Shown: positions 28,986 to 38,517 of the stretch, piece by piece
Numbering within the stretch: the stretch's first letter is position 1
How the letters are laid out: each line of letters opens with the position of its first letter
DNA from: Bin5 sp965242905
GTDB lineage: Bacteria; Chloroflexota; Anaerolineae; Caldilineales; Caldilineaceae
Direction: 5' to 3'
NCBI GenBank assembly: GCA_965242905.1
Contig: CBDETM010000002.1
Coordinates: 2,418,001 to 2,482,000, forward strand
Length of the DNA: 64,000 nucleotides
Program-made: the position numbers and the translations under genes
The notes under the pieces: generated by a model
What the model saw: only the letters and a program-made list of their open reading frames with translations
Database searches by the model: none
What the model was told of the DNA's origin: nothing

Positions 28986-31250
28986 TTACCGCCCAGCCGC
29001 CCGTATCAACACTGTGCGGCGGCGCCAGACCACGGTCCGGTTCAGCAGCTGTCCACGGATCCAGCCCTCAACCTGCTCCACCTCATCAGGCTGCATCTGT
29101 TCGGCAAGCCGTTCGGCATAGGATTTGCGCTCGCCAGGAGCCGGACTGAACCAGCGCCGGACGTGCGCTTCGGTAATGCGCAGATCGGTATCGGTGTCGA
29201 TCCGCTCCAGCGAGACCCGCCCGGCCTGTGCCTCTTCAGGGAAGACGGCGGAAAGGGCGGTCTGCAACGTCTCCTCGTCCCAGTTGACTAGGTAATCGGT
29301 CGTATCGGCGTAGATCGACTCTTCGGCCGCAACCAGCCGCTTGGCCAGCTCAGGTTGGAGCAGGGAACGATCTCCCAGGTCGTATATTCTCTGCGTGTGT
29401 CTCGGTATCGTCTCGGCCAGCGCAAGCCAGCCCCCTGCGGCCAGGTGTTCGGCCAGTTGCGCCAGGGCAGCCTCTCTGTCCGCGGAGCCGAGCAGGGCGT
29501 TGCGTCCGACGATCGCATCAAAACGGACTTCCTCCGCATCGAGAAGTTGCGCCGTCTCTTCCAACGCCCCATGCAGCACAACCGGCCGCTCGACTTCGTC
29601 CAGGTTTTGCGCCTGCTCCTGCAGCGCCTGCCGGTCCGACTCGCTGAATGCCAGCGCGTAGACGCCGCCTTCGGGCGCGCGCCGCAGCGCCTCCCAGGTC
29701 AGCAGACCGCTGCCGGCGTTCACATCCAGTACAACACTGTGCCGCTCAAGGGGGCCGCCGTCCAGAATGCGGTCCCGCAGCGCGGCGGTTGCTTCGCCGG
29801 CCTGTGCAATCGTCCGCTGGAGCCAGCGGTCGCGGGCGGACTCTTCGGGTGCGAATGTCAGGATCTCCGGCGGCGCGCCAAAGCCCTCCAGCATGGCGGC
29901 CAGCTGGGCCTCGCGACGCTGGGTGACGGCGAGGCCGATCCTGGCCTCATAGCCCTGGCCGGTCGGCTCGTAAAAGACCCTGCCCTGCAGCGCGCCGGGA
30001 AGATACTGCTGCGCTACCCAGTGGTCCCGGTAAGCGTGCGGATAGAGATAGCCGGCCCCGTGCCCAAACCCCTCGCTGTCGCGGTTGCCGTCGCGCAGAT
30101 GGCTGGGAACATCAGAATCGGGTTCATTGCTCACCGCCTCAAGCGCGTCGAAGAACGCCAAAACCGAATTGGACTTTTCCGCGGTCGCCAGATAGAGCGC
30201 GGCCTGGGCCAGGGGAAAGTTGCCCTCCGGGAGGCCGACGCGGTCAAAGGCCTCGGCGCAGGCCGCGACCACCTGAACGGCCTGCGGGTCGGCCAGACCC
30301 ACATCTTCGCTCGCCAGGATCAACATGCGCCGAAAGATATAACGCGGCTCCTCACCGGCGTAGATCATCTTCGCCAGCCAGTAGAGCGCCGCATCCGGGT
30401 CGCTGCCGCGCAGGCTCTTGATGAAGGCGCTGATCGTATCGAAGTGATAGTCGCCTTCCTTGTCATATAGCACGGCGCGGCGCTGAATCGACTCTTCGGC
30501 GATGGCGAGTGTAATGCGGACGGTACCGTCCGGGCCGGCGTCGGTGGTCTCGACGGCCAGTTCCAGCGCATTGAGCAGGGCGCGGGCATCGCCATTGGCA
30601 ACAGAGACCAGATGATCGATCGCCTCGTCCTCAACCTTAACGCGCCGACCGCCGTAGCCGCGTTGGGGCGTGTCGAGAGCGGTCTGCATAATCTGGCGCA
30701 GATGCTCTGCCGTCAGCGTCTTGAGCTGAAAGATGCGGCTGCGGCTGACTAGGGCCTTGATGACTTCAAAATAGGGGTTTTCGGTGGTGGCGCCGATGAA
30801 AGTAACCGTGCCGTTCTCCACCCAGGGCAGGAGGGCGTCCTGCTGGGCCTTGTTGAAACGATGCACCTCATCGACGAAGAGAATTGTCCTCTGATCGTGA
30901 AGCGCCAACCTCTCCTGGGCCTCCGCCACCGTCGCGCGGATATCCTTGACGCCGGCCAGTACGGCGTTAAGCGCGCTGAAATGGGCCGCCGTGGTGTTGG
31001 CGATCACCTGGGCCAGTGTCGTCTTGCCGGTGCCGGGGGGACCATAGAAAATCAGGCTGCTCAGCCGGTCCGCCTGAATCGCGCGCCGCAGGAGGCGGCC
31101 CGGGCCCACGATCGCTTCCTGGCCGATGAACTCATCGAGAGCGCGGGGCCGCATGCGCGCGGCCAGGGGCGCGTTGGCGTCGATCCGTTCCGCGCGTGCC
31201 TGCGCAAACAGATCCTCCGCCGGCTTCCTTCCTTGCGTATAGGTCACCAC
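28986..31250 (-). CDS. rarA: RarA/MgsA AAA+ ATPase fused to a methyltransferase-like domain
   Basis: The N-terminal 430 residues are a replication-associated recombination ATPase: RMRPRALDEFIGQ, Walker A YGPPGTGKTT, Walker B ILFVDEVHRFN, sensor IGATTENP, then the MgsA C-terminal helical part (YPHAYRDHWVAQQYLP). About 300 further residues follow, containing a Rossmann methyltransferase-like core (VVLDVNAGSGLLTWEA, then an acidic strand and GGWLALAETIP). RarA itself is about 420-450 residues and acts at stalled forks. The fusion form is known in some cyanobacteria and Chloroflexota. The start is uncertain: the frame extends to a TTG at 31352, but homology begins near DLFAQARAERID, so I place it at the GTG at 31250. 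No clear ribosome site supports either. Confidence 0.85.
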   Translation of the reverse strand: MVTYTQGRKPAEDLFAQARAERIDANAPLAARMRPRALDEFIGQEAIVGPGRLLRRAIQADRLSSLIFYGPPGTGKTTLAQVIANTTAAHFSALNAVLAGVKDIRATVAEAQERLALHDQRTILFVDEVHRFNKAQQDALLPWVENGTVTFIGATTENPYFEVIKALVSRSRIFQLKTLTAEHLRQIMQTALDTPQRGYGGRRVKVEDEAIDHLVSVANGDARALLNALELAVETTDAGPDGTVRITLAIAEESIQRRAVLYDKEGDYHFDTISAFIKSLRGSDPDAALYWLAKMIYAGEEPRYIFRRMLILASEDVGLADPQAVQVVAACAEAFDRVGLPEGNFPLAQAALYLATAEKSNSVLAFFDALEAVSNEPDSDVPSHLRDGNRDSEGFGHGAGYLYPHAYRDHWVAQQYLPGALQGRVFYEPTGQGYEARIGLAVTQRREAQLAAMLEGFGAPPEILTFAPEESARDRWLQRTIAQAGEATAALRDRILDGGPLERHSVVLDVNAGSGLLTWEALRRAPEGGVYALAFSESDRQALQEQAQNLDEVERPVVLHGALEETAQLLDAEEVRFDAIVGRNALLGSADREAALAQLAEHLAAGGWLALAETIPRHTQRIYDLGDRSLLQPELAKRLVAAEESIYADTTDYLVNWDEETLQTALSAVFPEEAQAGRVSLERIDTDTDLRITEAHVRRWFSPAPGERKSYAERLAEQMQPDEVEQVEGWIRGQLLNRTVVWRRRTVLIRAAGR

Positions 31251-31525
31251 AACGTAACTGGCCTTTCGCTGGCGGGGCCCAGGCAGTTCGCCCGCGGCCC
31301 GCTCGCTGAATCCGGGGAATGGGACACTGAGAAGCTGTCTGAAAAGGGTCAATCAGGGGTCGCCCGCCCGCTTTGGCCGCGGGACTCAGACGCTGGACAA
31401 TAAACCACTGGCTGACAGTCAGATCTGTTGGGTATCGTCTGGTTTTCACATAGACTACGTATACCACAATTTGGCCGACAGCCTTTACTTTTCAAACAGC
31501 CTCTCAGGAAAGGAGCCAAACCAGT

Positions 31526-32368
31526 ATGCAGACCATAACCAGACCTCGAACTGCGTCGCCAATGGAAGAATTGGGTGAAGCGCATCAACTGGAAATCCAG
31601 ATCCTGAATTTGAAGAATCTGGGTTACACGATGGTGCGCGGCGCGATCCCGCCGGACATGCTGAAGGAGATTCAGAACGCTTTTGACAAGAAAATGAACG
31701 AACAGATCGCGCGTATGGGGAGGGATTTCCGCAACACATTCAACCGCTTCGACCTGATTCCACTCTGGCAAGAGCCGAACTTTCGCCAGTTGGTCAATCT
31801 CCCTAAAATCATGCCGATTGTGCGCGGCTATATGGAGCGATACTGGGGCGACGAACCGGTCGTCTTTGGGGCCGGTCACGGGCACTGCCTGTTTGAGAAC
31901 AGCCCGGCCCACCAGGCTTGGCATAACGATGCGCGGGTGAATAAGAAGGCATCCGACATGACCCCGCCAATCTATATCCGGCTCAGTTTTCTGATCGAAG
32001 ATGTGGAGGAGGACATGGGGCCTACCGCACTGTTGCCCGGCACCCGTGGTACCCATGTCAACTCGCCGCCCTGGTTTACAGCACCCGATGGACAGCCGCG
32101 TCAGGTGCCTGAGATGGTCCTGGCCAGCGGCAAAGCGGGGGACTGCCTGATCAACGACACGTCGATCTACCATACCAACACGCCCAATCTGAGCGACCGG
32201 GTGCGCAAGGTCATCTGGGCGTTGTACGCCGGGTCGCGGACGCCGATCTGGGTGCGAAAGGATCTGCCGGAAGATTACAGGGACCAGGCCCGCCTGACCA
32301 AGGCGGATGTGGGCGCCTCTGATGATCCGGTGATGGCGGCGCTGTTTCGGAACCTGCCTGAGGATTGA
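31526..32368 (+). CDS. Phytanoyl-CoA dioxygenase-family Fe(II)/2-oxoglutarate oxygenase (1 of 5)
   Basis: A 280-residue PhyH-family protein. The iron-binding triad is His133-x-Asp135 in AWHNDAR and a distal His216 in SIYHTNTP. A basic patch after it (DRVRKV) could bind the 2-oxoglutarate carboxylate. AGGAAAGGAG lies upstream of the ATG. It is divergent in sequence from the tandem pair at 52 kb. It lies head-to-head with rarA, and its 3' end faces the 3' end of a sugar ABC transporter operon. Members hydroxylate small molecules or lipids; the substrate here is unknown. Confidence 0.87.
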   Translation: MQTITRPRTASPMEELGEAHQLEIQILNLKNLGYTMVRGAIPPDMLKEIQNAFDKKMNEQIARMGRDFRNTFNRFDLIPLWQEPNFRQLVNLPKIMPIVRGYMERYWGDEPVVFGAGHGHCLFENSPAHQAWHNDARVNKKASDMTPPIYIRLSFLIEDVEEDMGPTALLPGTRGTHVNSPPWFTAPDGQPRQVPEMVLASGKAGDCLINDTSIYHTNTPNLSDRVRKVIWALYAGSRTPIWVRKDLPEDYRDQARLTKADVGASDDPVMAALFRNLPED

Positions 32369-32424
32369 TGCAGCGCGGGCAACCCTGCCGCGCTTGCCGC
32401 CGCGGATCGCGGCGTGCAATACAG

Positions 32425-33306
32425 CTATGCCTTTAGTCCCGTCATGGCAAGGCCGCGAATGAAGTACTTGGAGGCGAAGATATAGATGAGCATGACCGGC
32501 ACGACCGTCAACATCGATCCGGCCGCCCACATCTCGTAGCGGGTCCAATAGAGACTGCGCAGACCGGCCAGCACCAGCGGCAGCGTCTGTCTTTCCGGGC
32601 TGTTGAGAACGACCAGCGGCCACAGGAAGTTGTCCCAGTTGAAGAGGAAGATGAAGACGATCAAGGCCGCCAGCGCCGAGGTGGCCATGGGCAGGACGAT
32701 GGTGAAAAAGATGCGCCATTCCGACGCGCCGTCGATGCGGGCTGCATCGAGCAACTCGGACGGAATCGACTCCATGAACTGGCGCATCAGGAACAGCCCA
32801 AATGAAGACCACAGGCCGGTGACGATGATGCCGCTCAAATGGTTGGACATCTTCAAGTCGGCGATGGTGATGTAAAGGGGCACAAGAACCACTGCAAAGG
32901 GGATCATCATCGTAGAGAGCAGCAGGGTGAAGAGCTTCTCCTTCCCCCAGAAACGGTACTTGGCGAAGATGAAGCCGAGGGCGGCCGAGGTCAGTGCGCT
33001 GCACAAGGTTACGGAGGTCGCTTGTATTGTGCTGTTGGAGAAGGCCGCGGGGAAATTGACCCGCCCGATGATTTCGATGTAGTTCTCCAGCGTCCAAACC
33101 TTGGGCAAAAGCGCGGTCGAGCGGACAAGCTCCTGGAAATGTTTGAACGACGCGAAAATCATCCACACGAATGGCGTGACCGACACAAAGGACATCACCA
33201 AGAGGACCAGATGCAAAATAGCCTGCCCTACCAGCCGCCTCGGCGAAGGGCGATAGTGGGAACCTTGCAAAGGGCCGGCCAGTTCGATCTCTTCCGTAGC
33301 TGCCAT
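32425..33306 (-). CDS. Carbohydrate ABC transporter permease (MalG-like)
   Basis: A 293-residue inner-membrane protein with six predicted helices. The cytoplasmic EAA loop reads LLDAARIDGASEWRIFFTIVLPM (about 195-217) and docks the ATPase. I prefer the ATG at 33306 because the preceding frame (to 33360) is basic and atypical. It is the last gene of the operon solute-binding protein, permease, permease on the minus strand. No ATPase gene is present in the cluster, as usual for CUT1 systems that share one MsmK-like ATPase. Confidence 0.9.
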   Translation of the reverse strand: MAATEEIELAGPLQGSHYRPSPRRLVGQAILHLVLLVMSFVSVTPFVWMIFASFKHFQELVRSTALLPKVWTLENYIEIIGRVNFPAAFSNSTIQATSVTLCSALTSAALGFIFAKYRFWGKEKLFTLLLSTMMIPFAVVLVPLYITIADLKMSNHLSGIIVTGLWSSFGLFLMRQFMESIPSELLDAARIDGASEWRIFFTIVLPMATSALAALIVFIFLFNWDNFLWPLVVLNSPERQTLPLVLAGLRSLYWTRYEMWAAGSMLTVVPVMLIYIFASKYFIRGLAMTGLKA

Positions 33307-33388
33307 TCGTTTAGACCGCCTCTTCAGTGGAAAGTGGATCGTCGCGCTCGCTGTCGGCAATGCCAGGATGCCGGGTCGCGAATCTCCC

Positions 33389-34342
33389 TCAATATGACCA
33401 TCGTGGACGCAGTAACCTGATCTGCACTAAGCTGATGAAAAGAATCAGGACGAATTGAAGCAGCGCGGCCGCGGTCGCCGTGCCGAATCGCAGATCTTCG
33501 AATGCCTCTGAATAGATCAGCATGTTGTAGACATAGGTGGCGTCGCCCGGTCCGCCTCGGGTCATCACAAAGGGAAACGTGAACTCCTGCAGCGTGCCGA
33601 TGGCCAGCAGAACCGTAACCAATAGCAGTGTATGTCCCAGCAACGGCAGGGTAATACGCCAAAATCGCTGCCACTCGTTGGCGCCGTCCACCAGCGCTGC
33701 ATCGTACAGTTCTTCGGGAATATGAAGGATGCCCGCCGTGAGGATCACGACGTAGAAGCCCAGCCCTTTCCAGCTGCCAACTGCTACGATTGTAGGGAGC
33801 GCCGATGAGGTACCGGCCAACCAGCGCGACTCGGGCAGGTGCAGCGCGCGCAGAATCTGGTTGAACATACCCACTTCGGGATCCATCAACATGCGAAATA
33901 GCAGCGAGACCGCGACCAGCGAGACCACAACCGGCACGAAGATGATCGCCTGGTAGGTGTTGCGCCCGCGCCGAATATTCGCCAGGCAGGTAGCGATGAA
34001 AATACTCAGCGGCAAGATAAAGACAAACGCGAGCGCCGCCCAGAGCAGCGTGTTGCGCACAGAGATAAAGAAGAGCGGGTGCTCAAAGAGCTGGAAGAAA
34101 TTATCCAGCCCGACGAACTTGCTGGCTGCCGGGTTCAAGACCCGATACTGCACCACAGCCAGGCGCAGCGCGTTGAGGATGGGCCGGAACGAGAACATCC
34201 AGTACCAGATTAGAGTTGGCAGGATGATGCTGGCTCCGAACCAGAACTGGGGCTTGCGCAAAGCCCAGCGCACTGCGGCAACGATGCCGCGCAGCCGAGA
34301 ACCGGACTGCCCTTGGCTGCCGGCCGTGTAAGCGGTTGTCAT
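33389..34342 (-). CDS. Sugar ABC transporter permease (MalF-like)
   Basis: A 317-residue membrane protein with six helices. The EAA loop is YDAALVDGANEWQRFWRITLPL near residues 220-241, and a conserved proline-glycine-rich end (MTRGGPGDATYVYNMLIY) marks the MalF-like subunit. It pairs with the MalG-like permease 82 bases downstream and follows the solute-binding protein gene. The sugar is unknown. Confidence 0.9.
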   Translation of the reverse strand: MTTAYTAGSQGQSGSRLRGIVAAVRWALRKPQFWFGASIILPTLIWYWMFSFRPILNALRLAVVQYRVLNPAASKFVGLDNFFQLFEHPLFFISVRNTLLWAALAFVFILPLSIFIATCLANIRRGRNTYQAIIFVPVVVSLVAVSLLFRMLMDPEVGMFNQILRALHLPESRWLAGTSSALPTIVAVGSWKGLGFYVVILTAGILHIPEELYDAALVDGANEWQRFWRITLPLLGHTLLLVTVLLAIGTLQEFTFPFVMTRGGPGDATYVYNMLIYSEAFEDLRFGTATAAALLQFVLILFISLVQIRLLRPRWSY

Positions 34343-34374
34343 CTGAGGCTCCCTCTGCCGGGAAGGGGAGGCAG

Positions 34375-34455
34375 GATCAGCGCAGCGCTTTCCGTGCCCT
34401 GCGCTGACCCAAGGACAATTCAGCCGCTAGACGCGCTTCATTCGAACAGAAGCGC
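34375..34455 (-). terminator. Two stem-loops between solute-binding protein and permease genes
   Basis: One inverted repeat is TCAGCGCAG/CTGCGCTGA (34377-34385 and 34399-34407). A second is GCGCTTC/GAAGCGC (34433-34439 and 34449-34455). Neither has a T-run. Such hairpins after a binding-protein gene usually stabilise its mRNA and lower expression of the permeases. Confidence 0.5.
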
Positions 34456-34466
34456 CTTGAACAATG

Positions 34467-35882
34467 TCAGGAGAGTGCGGCGATGTCTTCAAGGTAGACC
34501 TTGTACTGCTCTTCACAACGTTCCTGGTACGACTTGACCGCTTCCGCTGCGGTCAGTGTGCCAAGTCGAACTTCAGAGCAGACCGAGGCTCCGATCCCGT
34601 CGACCTCTGACGGGTAACCGAACCCTTCGCCGTAGTAGCGGGTGATGGGACCGAGATTCTCCATGACCTTGGCTGCCTGTACCTGCGGCCCTTCCGGATC
34701 CGGATCCGAATAGTGGTCGTACTTGCCGATCAGTCCTTTCCAGGCCGGCGCGCCGATGCCACCGTAGATCTTGGCATATTCCCGCTGCCCTTCATGGGTA
34801 CACATCGTCTGCAAGTAGGCGATGGAAAAGTCGCGATTGCCGGTATTGCTGGGCGCCGCAAACCCCCAGCCCGCCTCACCCACGAACGTAGGCAGTTCGT
34901 CGGGCAGAACCTTGGGGGCTGAGGTAAGCTCGTAATAGACGCCCTCATCCCTACCCTGTTGCAGCGCCGGGTTGGAAATCCCCCTGGCGATGCCGATTTT
35001 GCCCGCCAGAGCCGTGTTGAACTGATTCTCGTCCAGTTCCGTTTCGATGCCCATCTGCACCGGCGTCTCGGCAAAGAGGCGCATCGCTTCCACGCCTGCC
35101 TCGCTGTCGATGTTGAACTGTTTGTTCTCAAGGTCCCACCAGTCTGAACCCTCGCCGGCGAGCAGTGTGCGCACAATGCCCAGGTAGCTCTGATTGTCCC
35201 AACCCTTGCTGCTCAGTCCCCATTTCACTACGCGGCCATCCTCTTCAACGTGCAGCGCCTCGGCCAGCTCCCACATCTGCTGATAGCTGTCGAAGATCCA
35301 GTCCCCGTTGGTCGGTGGATAGAGGTCGGCCAGTCCGAGCGCATCGACATCCTGAGTGGGTACACAGACCATCGAGCCGACCAGGTTGGCCTCTGTGGGC
35401 ACGCCGTAGATCTCGCCTCCCCACGAGTAGGCTTCGATCGACTCCTCCTGGAAGGCCTCATTGGGCACGACTCCTACTGCATCGAATACAACATCGCTCA
35501 GCGGAAGCAATCCCTGCTGGATGTAGAGAGGAATCGAGACCTTGCCCATCATGCAGATGACATCGGGATGGGTGCCCGCGGACATGGCAGCGATCAGTTT
35601 CGTTTGCAGCGGCCATGCCTGTGGCTCAATGCGCACGCTGTAACCTGTCTCGCTCTGCACAAGTTCGGCAATGCGCTCGTAGGTGGCGACATGCGGGTCG
35701 TACTGCAAGCCCCACTGAACGCCCTCCTGATCTTCGGCAGCTGGAGCCGACGCTTCTCCAGCCGATTCTGCAGAGGAAGGCTGGCCCGTCTGGGGAGCAC
35801 AGGCAGCGAGCAGGCCGCCTGCGGCCCCTAACGCGCCTACACGCAGGAATTCACGACGCGAAACAGATTCATTCTTTGCCAT
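34467..35882 (-). CDS. Extracellular sugar-binding protein, Tat-lipoprotein type
   Basis: A 471-residue substrate-binding protein of CUT1 ABC importers. The N-terminus combines a twin-arginine signal (SRREFLRVGALGAAGG) with a lipobox (LLAAC, Cys about 28), so it is exported folded and then lipid-anchored. A Ser/Ala/Gln-rich linker leads to the mature domain. The ligand-cleft helices cannot be told apart by eye. First gene of its operon. The likely promoter region is the shared divergent gap with the PhyH gene at 36223. Confidence 0.9.
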   Translation of the reverse strand: MAKNESVSRREFLRVGALGAAGGLLAACAPQTGQPSSAESAGEASAPAAEDQEGVQWGLQYDPHVATYERIAELVQSETGYSVRIEPQAWPLQTKLIAAMSAGTHPDVICMMGKVSIPLYIQQGLLPLSDVVFDAVGVVPNEAFQEESIEAYSWGGEIYGVPTEANLVGSMVCVPTQDVDALGLADLYPPTNGDWIFDSYQQMWELAEALHVEEDGRVVKWGLSSKGWDNQSYLGIVRTLLAGEGSDWWDLENKQFNIDSEAGVEAMRLFAETPVQMGIETELDENQFNTALAGKIGIARGISNPALQQGRDEGVYYELTSAPKVLPDELPTFVGEAGWGFAAPSNTGNRDFSIAYLQTMCTHEGQREYAKIYGGIGAPAWKGLIGKYDHYSDPDPEGPQVQAAKVMENLGPITRYYGEGFGYPSEVDGIGASVCSEVRLGTLTAAEAVKSYQERCEEQYKVYLEDIAALS

Positions 35883-36051
35883 TTCTCCTTCTCCCTGTGT
35901 GGTCGAATCCTGATTCTCCCCATCCGAAAATAACCACCGGTGGAAGCGTTCCTCTCGGATAGGGAAGTCTGTTAAGATGACGGAACTGGTCCGCCCTGCA
36001 TAGCACGCAACCTTATCTCACGCACGCTGCAACAAGGACTTTGCCGGGGAA

Positions 36052-36101
36052 TTGACATTTCAGATGGCAAGCAATATAGTTGTTTACGGGTGCAACTATA
36101 T
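36052..36101 (+). promoter_or_regulatory. Strong promoter with overlapping palindromic operator
   Basis: TTGACA at 36052-36057, exactly 17 bases, then TATAGT at 36075-36080. A perfect inverted repeat, ATATAGTTG (36074-36082) and CAACTATAT (36093-36101) with a 10-base spacer, covers the -10 box and the likely start site, the classic place for a repressor. It lies 120 bases upstream of the PhyH gene. Confidence 0.6.
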
Positions 36102-36222
36102 CACGTATTGTCGTTGTGTCAAACGGTTTTTTCGACCCCCGATTCAGACCAGATATCCGTCCAGTCTATCATTCGGGTCACGCGCCCCGGCCTCGATTCC
36201 ACACGCCAGGGAGGGAGCGAAG

Positions 36223-37038
36223 ATGGAACTGACATGCAAACAGAAACAGTTTTTCGAAACCTTCGGATACCTTGCTCTGCCCGGGCTGCTGGAGGATGAA
36301 ATCGACTGGATCACCGAGGAGTTCGAGGCGGTCTTCCGAGGACGAAACGTTGTCCATGACGGCAGCAAACGCTCCTGCATCGTGCCCTTTATCGACCAGC
36401 GCGAACGGCTCAGCACACTCCTGGATCATCCCAAGCTGGTGGGGCTGATTTCCGGCGTGCTGGGCGAGGATTTCAACTACCTGGGCGGCGATGGCAACTT
36501 CTACACCGGGGACACCCGCTGGCACAGCGACGGCTTCCATGAGGTGGGCAAGTTTCTCAAAGTCGCGCTCTATCTGGATGAGGTCGACCAGGATAGCGGC
36601 TGCCTGCGCGTCATCCCCGGCACACACCGGCGGGACATGTTCATGGGCTGGGAAGCCCGCCAGGCGAGCGAGTCCCTGGAGCGCTGGGGGATCGAGCAAA
36701 GTGACGTGCCGGCGATGGCTCTGGAGACGCGGCCGGGCGACGTGGTTGCCTTCAACCACAACCTGATGCACGCCTCCTTTGGTGGCAGCACACGGCGCCG
36801 CATGTTCACCCTGAACTGCTGCGCCCACTGCGAGACCGATCTGGAGATTGAGGAGTTGAAGCAATACATCGCCAACCATCACCGCTATTGGATCGATCAG
36901 ATGCACTCTGATGTTATGCGCCGGACCGCGTCGCCCGCCCGTATGCGCCACCTGCAGCAGGTGATCGACAACGAAGGACATCTCCCTGCACTTTCCGCCA
37001 AGGCGCGCATGGAGATGTCCGAACCTGCGCATGGGTAG
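36223..37038 (+). CDS. Phytanoyl-CoA dioxygenase-family oxygenase (2 of 5)
   Basis: A 271-residue PhyH-family protein. The start at 36223 has GAGGGAGCGAAG just upstream; the open frame extends to 36052 but without a site. Iron ligands are His101-x-Asp103 (RWHSDGF) and His183 (LMHASFGG), with Arg191/192 for 2-oxoglutarate. The region RVIPGTHRRDMF precedes the distal half. It is divergent from the sugar ABC operon and under an operator-like palindrome, so it is probably co-regulated with uptake of its substrate. Confidence 0.9.
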   Translation: MELTCKQKQFFETFGYLALPGLLEDEIDWITEEFEAVFRGRNVVHDGSKRSCIVPFIDQRERLSTLLDHPKLVGLISGVLGEDFNYLGGDGNFYTGDTRWHSDGFHEVGKFLKVALYLDEVDQDSGCLRVIPGTHRRDMFMGWEARQASESLERWGIEQSDVPAMALETRPGDVVAFNHNLMHASFGGSTRRRMFTLNCCAHCETDLEIEELKQYIANHHRYWIDQMHSDVMRRTASPARMRHLQQVIDNEGHLPALSAKARMEMSEPAHG

Positions 37039-37317
37039 TCCCTGCTGACGCGATCGATTCCTCTCGCATGTTGGATGAGGGAAAGCGCTTCGGATCACGC
37101 CCGAGCAATCAACTTACGAACAATTCTTTGTGGGTGAGTTCGACACCGCCTCGCAACCCATCCTGCAAAGAGCCGCGATAGGCGCCGTCAATCCAGATGA
37201 GACGCAGTGTCTGGCCGTAACCGCAGCCTCGTCTGAGCAAGAGCCGTGCCCCATCGCGGGCAGGCAGGTCAACTGCGGTGACCAGGACGGCCAAGAGGCC
37301 CCTGAGCTAGCAGCTGC

Positions 37318-37432
37318 CGTGGATAAACCGTCCACATACGGGGGAAGAGGGGATAATTGGGGATAATTTCGGGGATAACCTTAAAAAAAGTGGATAAAAT
37401 CTGCTCATAACCCTGATGGTTCTTTATCCCCA
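37318..37432. promoter_or_regulatory. Cluster of six DnaA-box-like sites in a 686-bp gene-free region (37039-37724)
   Basis: Six 9-mers fit TTATCC(A/C)C(N): reverse-strand sites at 37318-37326, 37348-37356, 37358-37366, 37370-37378 and 37389-37397, and a forward site at 37424-37432. The consensus DnaA box is TTATCCACA. A very AT-rich tract (about 37676-37725) lies 250 bases downstream and could be an unwinding element. No dnaA, dnaN or gyrB is in the window. It could be a chromosomal origin, a plasmid-like origin, a DnaA-titration site, or repeats for another regulator. There is no credible ORF in the region. Confidence 0.45.
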
Positions 37433-37724
37433 TTTTCCGTGAGTTATACTCAGCCGGGCACAACTTGGGGACAAGCCCTACATCTTGTGTCGAGCATTTG
37501 TTCGGCGGATCACTCCATCCAAATCTTTCCTGTGCTTCCCTCTGAACTATCCCCGCTGAATTCGCGCTCCACGGGCCGCACAGCCACTACATACAGACGC
37601 TCTGCTTTCACATCACCACATATAGTTCCTTGGATTCACATATCCCCATTTCCCCAGTCCCTACGAAGTCATACTGAATTAACAATAAAAATATGAACAA
37701 ATAATTCTTCAAAACAAGGAAAAG

Positions 37725-38237
37725 TCAATCGGAATCAAGAAGAATGGAATTCGGTGAAAAATGAGGCAGCGGATTCGAATAGCCACCCCATCCGTCAACG
37801 ACCGTATACGGGATAAAACGAATGCCAAAATGGAAGTGCTGTCCAGGCCCGGGCATTTGACTGTAGTAACCGAGTAGCTCACCCCGCTCCACACGCTGCC
37901 CCGCGTCGACAACGAAGTTCTGCAGGCGGGTGTAGAGAGACTCGCCCCATGGGTGGGAGATGCGGATGAAGCGACCATACCGTTCGCGGTCATTGCCGAT
38001 TGTGGTTATGATGCCACTGTCCGCCGCGATGATTCTCTCACCGGGGACCATTTCAAAGTCAACGCCATTGTGTCCGAGGAGCGCCTTGGCGCCTACTAGA
38101 AAGCGGCGGTAGTACTCTGGGCGGGCCCCCCATTCCTGGACGACACGCCGCCGGCCTTCAAATGGCGCCGTCAGGTAGACGCCTTCCGGTTCGTAACACC
38201 CGTTTTCGATTACACCTTGAACAAAGTCGAAGGACAT
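37725..38237 (-). CDS. M23-family (LytM-like) peptidase domain protein
   Basis: A 170-residue protein holding a compact M23 zinc-peptidase fold. The first zinc motif is HNGVDFEM (His and Asp), and the closing HFHFGIR carries the last ligands (canonical HLHF). Between them, GIITTIGNDRERYGRFIRISHPWGESLYTRL matches the usual core, and the segment AGQRVERGELLGYYSQMPG is the standard loop. No signal peptide or membrane segment is visible, which is odd for a peptidoglycan hydrolase; the protein may have another start, or act inside. It stands alone. Confidence 0.82.
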   Translation of the reverse strand: MSFDFVQGVIENGCYEPEGVYLTAPFEGRRRVVQEWGARPEYYRRFLVGAKALLGHNGVDFEMVPGERIIAADSGIITTIGNDRERYGRFIRISHPWGESLYTRLQNFVVDAGQRVERGELLGYYSQMPGPGQHFHFGIRFIPYTVVDGWGGYSNPLPHFSPNSILLDSD

Positions 38238-38517
38238 CGGCTGGGAGTGGGTCTAACCTTGATCAGGTCGGTGTTCAGGCCTCACGCCGGCGTCTGAAAA
38301 GGCCACGATTTGGACCAGCAGAAGCGGACGGTGTCGGTTGCAAACTTAACTCAATTTCCCTGTTGGAATTCGACAACGACTCTATGAAAAGGTATACTTA
38401 TCGAATGCGCCCTTTACGGTGCAGGACGCAACAGATCGGGCCATGAGAGGACTTCAGGTAGTATAGTTGTGTCCGCGGGATTGACAAAGATAATCACGAC
38501 AGGGACGGGACGGATCG

